From: Mesorhizobium sp. B2-3-12
GTDB lineage: Bacteria > Pseudomonadota > Alphaproteobacteria > Rhizobiales > Rhizobiaceae
Direction: 5' to 3'
Length of the DNA: 64,000 bases
NCBI RefSeq assembly: GCF_006442205.1
Contig: NZ_VFVR01000005.1
Location: forward strand, 1-64,000
Of this stretch, positions 60,689 to 64,000 are shown piece by piece. Made by a program: the position numbers and the translations under genes. The notes beneath the pieces are model-generated. The model did not search any database and was not told where the DNA came from. It was given only the letters and a program-made list of their open reading frames with translations. Position 1 is the first letter of the stretch; every line of letters begins with the position of its first letter.

Positions 60689-61545
60689 TTCGGTTCCCTC
60701 GTCAGCCACAGTTGCACCAGCGTGATGGCGATCGCCAGCCCCGCCATGGTGTAGGCGACGGCCGAGGCATAGCCGAAGTTGAGCGAGCGGAAACCCTGGC
60801 GGTAAAGCAGCAGGCCGAGCGTCTCGGTGCCGCCGCCCGGCCCGCCGCGTTCGGTGATCAGGAACGGCTCGGTGAACAATTGCATGGTGCCGATGATCGA
60901 CAGCACGGCGCAGAAGACGATGACCGGCTTCAGCAGCGGCAGCGTGATGTAGAAGAACTGCTTGAGCTTGCTCACCCGGTCGAGCGTCGCCGCCTCATAG
61001 ACATCCTCTGGGATGGATTGCATGCCGGCAAGCAGGATGATGGCGTTGTAGCCGGCCCAGCGCCAGGTCACCGCGATCATGATCAGCGCCATGGCCGGCG
61101 TGACATTCGAGAACCAGTCGATCTTGGGCAGGCCAATGCTGTTCAGGAGCTTGTTGACGATGCCGAAATCGAGGCTGAACATCAGCCGGAACACCGCGGA
61201 ATAGGCGACCTCGCCGACCACCACCGGGGCGAAGAAGGCAAAGCGATAGAGGCCGCGCGCCTTGAGCAGCGGCGAATTCAGCAGCACCGCCATCAGCATG
61301 GCCAGCGCGATCATGGCCGGAACCTGGATGACCAGGATGAGCAGCGTGTTCTTCAGCGCGTTGAAGAAGGCGGGATCGCCGATCAGCCGGCCCCAGTTGA
61401 AGCCTGGCGCGAAGCGCCAGGGCACGGTGCGCGTCGCCTGGAAGGAGATCATGAACGAGGAGATGATCGGCCATACCCAGAAGATGGCGAAGATCAGGAG
61501 ATAGGGCGTGAGAAAGCGATAGGCCGTGGCATTGCGGTTGCGCAT
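60685..61545 (-). CDS. Sugar ABC transporter permease (MalF type)
   Basis: A 286-residue membrane protein with six helices and coupling motif [28 protein letters not shown] strong GGAGGAG precedes ATG 61545. A repeat hairpin lies between its gene and the binding-protein gene upstream, 176 bases of non-coding DNA. Confidence 0.93.
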   Translation of the reverse strand: MRNRNATAYRFLTPYLLIFAIFWVWPIISSFMISFQATRTVPWRFAPGFNWGRLIGDPAFFNALKNTLLILVIQVPAMIALAMLMAVLLNSPLLKARGLYRFAFFAPVVVGEVAYSAVFRLMFSLDFGIVNKLLNSIGLPKIDWFSNVTPAMALIMIAVTWRWAGYNAIILLAGMQSIPEDVYEAATLDRVSKLKQFFYITLPLLKPVIVFCAVLSIIGTMQLFTEPFLITERGGPGGGTETLGLLLYRQGFRSLNFGYASAVAYTMAGLAIAITLVQLWLTREPK

Positions 61546-61567
61546 CTTTTCTCCTCCTTTCGCTTTT

Positions 61568-61709
61568 CCTTCTCCCCTTATGGGAGAAGGTGGATCGGCA
61601 CGTAGCGCCGAGACGGATGAGGGGTGTGTGACGGATCTACGTCATTGCCAAGCTGGAACACCCCTCATCCGACCGCTTCGCGGCCACCTTCTCCCACAAG
61701 GGGAGAAGG
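61568..61709. repeat. RIME-like palindromic mosaic element in the ABC operon
   Basis: Two local hairpins (CCTTCTCCC...GGGAGAAGG at about 61568-61590 and CCTTCTCC...GGAGAAGG at about 61687-61709) flank a 13-bp perfect long-range pair, GGATGAGGGGTGT (61615-61627) with ACACCCCTCATCC (61658-61670). The whole 142-base element can form one long folded RNA. It sits between the binding-protein gene and malF-type gene, so it may lower expression of the membrane genes relative to the binding protein. Confidence 0.85.
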
Positions 61710-61721
61710 CAAGACGGCGCT

Positions 61722-62990
61722 TTACTTGACCGGCAGTCCAGTCGCCGAGGCGATCTGGCTGGCGGCATCGTCGAGTGCAGCCTTGGCGTCGGGATAGCCG
61801 CCGGCGAGATATTTGGTCTGCACGGCGCGGACGATAATCTCGGCATCGCTCTGGAACTGCGTGCCCCGGCTCGGAACCACCTTGGGCAAGGTGCCGAGAA
61901 TATCCTTCCACACCGCCTGGCCACCCCAGTAGGGCAAGCCCTGGCTGACATAGGGGTCGTTCAGCGCCGAGACCAGCGAGGGGACGAGGCCGAACTCCTT
62001 CAGCATGGTGATCTGGCCTTCATTGGTGCCGAGCGTGTATTTCAAATACTCGTAGGCAGCTTCCTTGTTCTTCGACGCCGAGGTGATGGCGAGCGAGGAG
62101 CCGCCGAGATTGGCGGCGCGCGGGCCGTCCGCGGTCAGGCTCGGCATCAGATAGACGCCCCATTTGCCGTTCTCGCCCGCCGATTCGGTGCGAATGGTGC
62201 CTTCATACCAGCCGCCATAGACCTGGGTGGCGACGGTTCCGGCGGTGTTGTTGGTGATCTTGGTGCCCCAGTCGGCTGACGAGACGATGCCGGCGTCCTT
62301 CATCTCCTTGAGCTTGGTCATGGCGTCGACGCATTTGGGCTGGTTGACCGTGATCGACTGGCCGTCCTCCGCGAAATAGGCGCAGCCCTGTTCGTTGGCG
62401 ATCATGCGGAAGAATTCACTGTCGCCGTTGAAATCGGCGTTGGTCATCGAGACACCCGGATTGGCGGCCTGGATCTTCTTGCCGGCGGCGATGAAATCGT
62501 CCCAGGTCTTGATCGATGCCGGATCGACGCCGGCCTTCTCATAGAAGTCGCGGCGATAGAAGGCGGCGACCGGGCCGGAATCCCACGGCATGGCATAGGC
62601 CTTGTCGCCGACCTCGAGTTCGGTGCGTTTGAAATCGGGGAATTTCTTCTGGTCCTCGGCGCTGTAGCCCAGCGTGTGCAGGTCGACAAAGCAGTCTGGG
62701 AACTGGCTCCAGTAATTCTCGGCCTCGCCGTTCTCGATGGTGACGATGTCGGGCAGGCCGACGCCACCGGCGGCACAGCCGGCGATCGACTTGTCGTAAG
62801 TCGGCTGATTGCCGAGATCCTGGACCGTGACCTTGATGTCGGGATGGAGCTTGTTGAAGCCGGCAACCGTCGCCTTCAGCGACGAAGCGGCGACATTCCA
62901 GCTCCAGATGGTGATTTCGCCGGACTGCGCAAAGGCCGGGGCTGAGCCCAGGGCAAGCGCGAGCGCGGCGCATGTCAGTGTGATGCGCAT
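61722..62990 (-). CDS. Sugar ABC transporter substrate-binding protein
   Basis: A 422-residue periplasmic binding protein of family 1. A signal peptide ends APAFA before QSGEITIWSWN. GGGAGG lies upstream of ATG 62990. The opening, the AGFNKLHPDIKV stretch and the SWP/G-rich middle are typical of glycerol-phosphate, maltose or oligosaccharide binding proteins. First gene of the operon; its sugar is unknown. Confidence 0.93.
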   Translation of the reverse strand: MRITLTCAALALALGSAPAFAQSGEITIWSWNVAASSLKATVAGFNKLHPDIKVTVQDLGNQPTYDKSIAGCAAGGVGLPDIVTIENGEAENYWSQFPDCFVDLHTLGYSAEDQKKFPDFKRTELEVGDKAYAMPWDSGPVAAFYRRDFYEKAGVDPASIKTWDDFIAAGKKIQAANPGVSMTNADFNGDSEFFRMIANEQGCAYFAEDGQSITVNQPKCVDAMTKLKEMKDAGIVSSADWGTKITNNTAGTVATQVYGGWYEGTIRTESAGENGKWGVYLMPSLTADGPRAANLGGSSLAITSASKNKEAAYEYLKYTLGTNEGQITMLKEFGLVPSLVSALNDPYVSQGLPYWGGQAVWKDILGTLPKVVPSRGTQFQSDAEIIVRAVQTKYLAGGYPDAKAALDDAASQIASATGLPVK

Positions 62991-63079
62991 TGAAATCCTC
63001 CCATTTCATTTGCTCTCTCTGCGAGCCCGGCTAGACTAGGCGGCGCGGAAGGCTTGTCGCCGACAAAGGGAATACGGAA

Positions 63080-63967
63080 TTGGCGGAAAGTAAGATGCCG
63101 GAACGGCCGTTTTACCAGCCAGGCGCCAGCAGCGTGGAAGGGCTGCCGCTGCTCTTGCAGATGTTTCACACCGCGCCGCTGGTGATGCTCAAGCCACATT
63201 GGCATGCCCAGGTCGAGGTGAATTTCATCGTACGCGGCAGTGTGCACTACCGCATGAACGAGCATGAGATTTCGCTTTCGGCCGGGGAGATGTGCTTTTT
63301 CTGGGGCGGCCTGCCGCATCAGATGGACGATCTCAGCGACGACGCCATCTATGCCGGCGCGCACCTGCCGCTGGTGCATTTCTTCCGGTTGCATCTGCCA
63401 GCCGACATACGCCACCGGCTGATGACCGGGGCAACGCTGGTGACCAGCGCCACCGACCAATCCGACAACGACAATTTTGCGCGCTGGAACCGCTATGCCC
63501 GCTCGGGCGATGCGGCACGGACCGAGCACGCCGTCAACGAGCTGCTGCTGCGGCTGGAGCGGGTGCGGTTCGAACCTTACAGGCTGGTGCCGGAAAACCC
63601 GGCCGGACAGGAAGCGGGCAACCCGTTCGACCAGCAATCGTCGCGCAATGTCGGGCGCATGTGCGATTTCATCGCCGAGAATTTCCTCTACGACATCGAT
63701 TGCGTGAACATAGCGGCGGCCGCCGACATCCACCCCAAATACGCCATGAGCCTGTTCAAGAAATCGACCGGCATGACGCTCAACGAATATGTCAACCTGT
63801 TGCGGCTGAGCTATGCGCAGGCGCTGCTGATGCACCAGGACGCCAATGTGCTGCGCGTCGCCATGGACTCTGGCTTCGGCTCGCTCAGCGCCTTCAACAA
63901 ATCCTTCCGCAAGCTCGCCGGCATGACCCCTTCCGATTTCCGCAAGGGGCTGGCAAGCGCCAGATAG
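63080..63967 (+). CDS. AraC family regulator at the right edge
   Basis: A 295-residue protein. A cupin-like sensor with HWHAQVEVNFIVRGSVHYRMN and LSAGEMCFFWGGLPHQM is followed by an AraC double helix-turn-helix, including VNIAAAADIHPKYAMSLFKKSTGMTL and LRVAMDSGFGSLSAFNKSFRKLAG. It is divergent from the sugar operon and probably controls it. The listed start is TTG 63080; ATG 63095, five codons in, is an equally good candidate. Only 33 bases follow before the window edge, with no gene visible. Confidence 0.88.
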   Translation: MAESKMPERPFYQPGASSVEGLPLLLQMFHTAPLVMLKPHWHAQVEVNFIVRGSVHYRMNEHEISLSAGEMCFFWGGLPHQMDDLSDDAIYAGAHLPLVHFFRLHLPADIRHRLMTGATLVTSATDQSDNDNFARWNRYARSGDAARTEHAVNELLLRLERVRFEPYRLVPENPAGQEAGNPFDQQSSRNVGRMCDFIAENFLYDIDCVNIAAAADIHPKYAMSLFKKSTGMTLNEYVNLLRLSYAQALLMHQDANVLRVAMDSGFGSLSAFNKSFRKLAGMTPSDFRKGLASAR

Positions 63968-64000
63968 GCCGGACCGCGGCGCGGAAAGCAGCGGATCGCA

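Overview
The window is GC-rich, densely coded DNA with the gene content of a rhizobial alphaproteobacterium, most likely Mesorhizobium or a close relative. The support is the zwf-pgl-edd order, the DUF2948-hisD-UPF0262-phosphatase-infA-maf-yacG run, an agp-type alpha-galactoside locus, several ABC uptake operons and palindromic intergenic repeats typical of Rhizobiales. I see no CRISPR array, transposase, integrase or phage gene. The genus is inferred from gene content and style, not from a database match.

Region by region. 0-4.8 kb: an FAD amine oxidase-like gene, an SH3-domain envelope protein, an unusual Mur-ligase-like ATPase and a short-chain dehydrogenase. 5.0-9.2 kb: the Entner-Doudoroff entry operon zwf-pgl-edd, closed by a clear terminator. 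9.2-12.9 kb: a secreted VWA protein, a GlxA-type regulator and folD. 13-22.5 kb: a surface-polysaccharide cluster with a chain-length regulator lacking a kinase domain, a flippase, four glycosyltransferase-type genes and an O-antigen ligase/polymerase. 22.5-29.2 kb: proC, a lone VapB-like antitoxin, a COG4091-type dehydrogenase divergent from a complete galactitol-type PTS (IIC-IIA-IIB), and a Tat-exported multicopper oxidase.

29.3-37.3 kb is a coherent uptake module: an alpha/beta hydrolase, a five-gene Liv-type ABC transporter, an M20 deacylase and an RpiR regulator, which together suggest import and hydrolysis of an amide- or ester-linked substrate. 37.3-46.5 kb holds a DUF882 peptidase-like protein, a histidine-rich membrane protein, tRNA-Thr(GGT), and housekeeping genes (murA, hisD, infA, maf, yacG) with small conserved proteins.

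46.5-56.7 kb resembles the agp/aga alpha-galactoside locus of Sinorhizobium: two GH4 glycosidases bracket a peptide-type ABC transporter, with a divergent AraC activator. 56.7-64 kb is a second sugar operon: binding protein, two permeases, a UgpC-type ATPase and a natural fusion of a Gfo/Idh/MocA dehydrogenase with an aldo/keto reductase, with another AraC regulator divergent at the right edge.

The best candidates for new biology are the fused double oxidoreductase, the galactitol-type PTS with its divergent dehydrogenase, the truncated Mur-ligase-like protein with a cysteine cluster, and the histidine-rich membrane protein. Nothing here is conclusively a new system from sequence alone.
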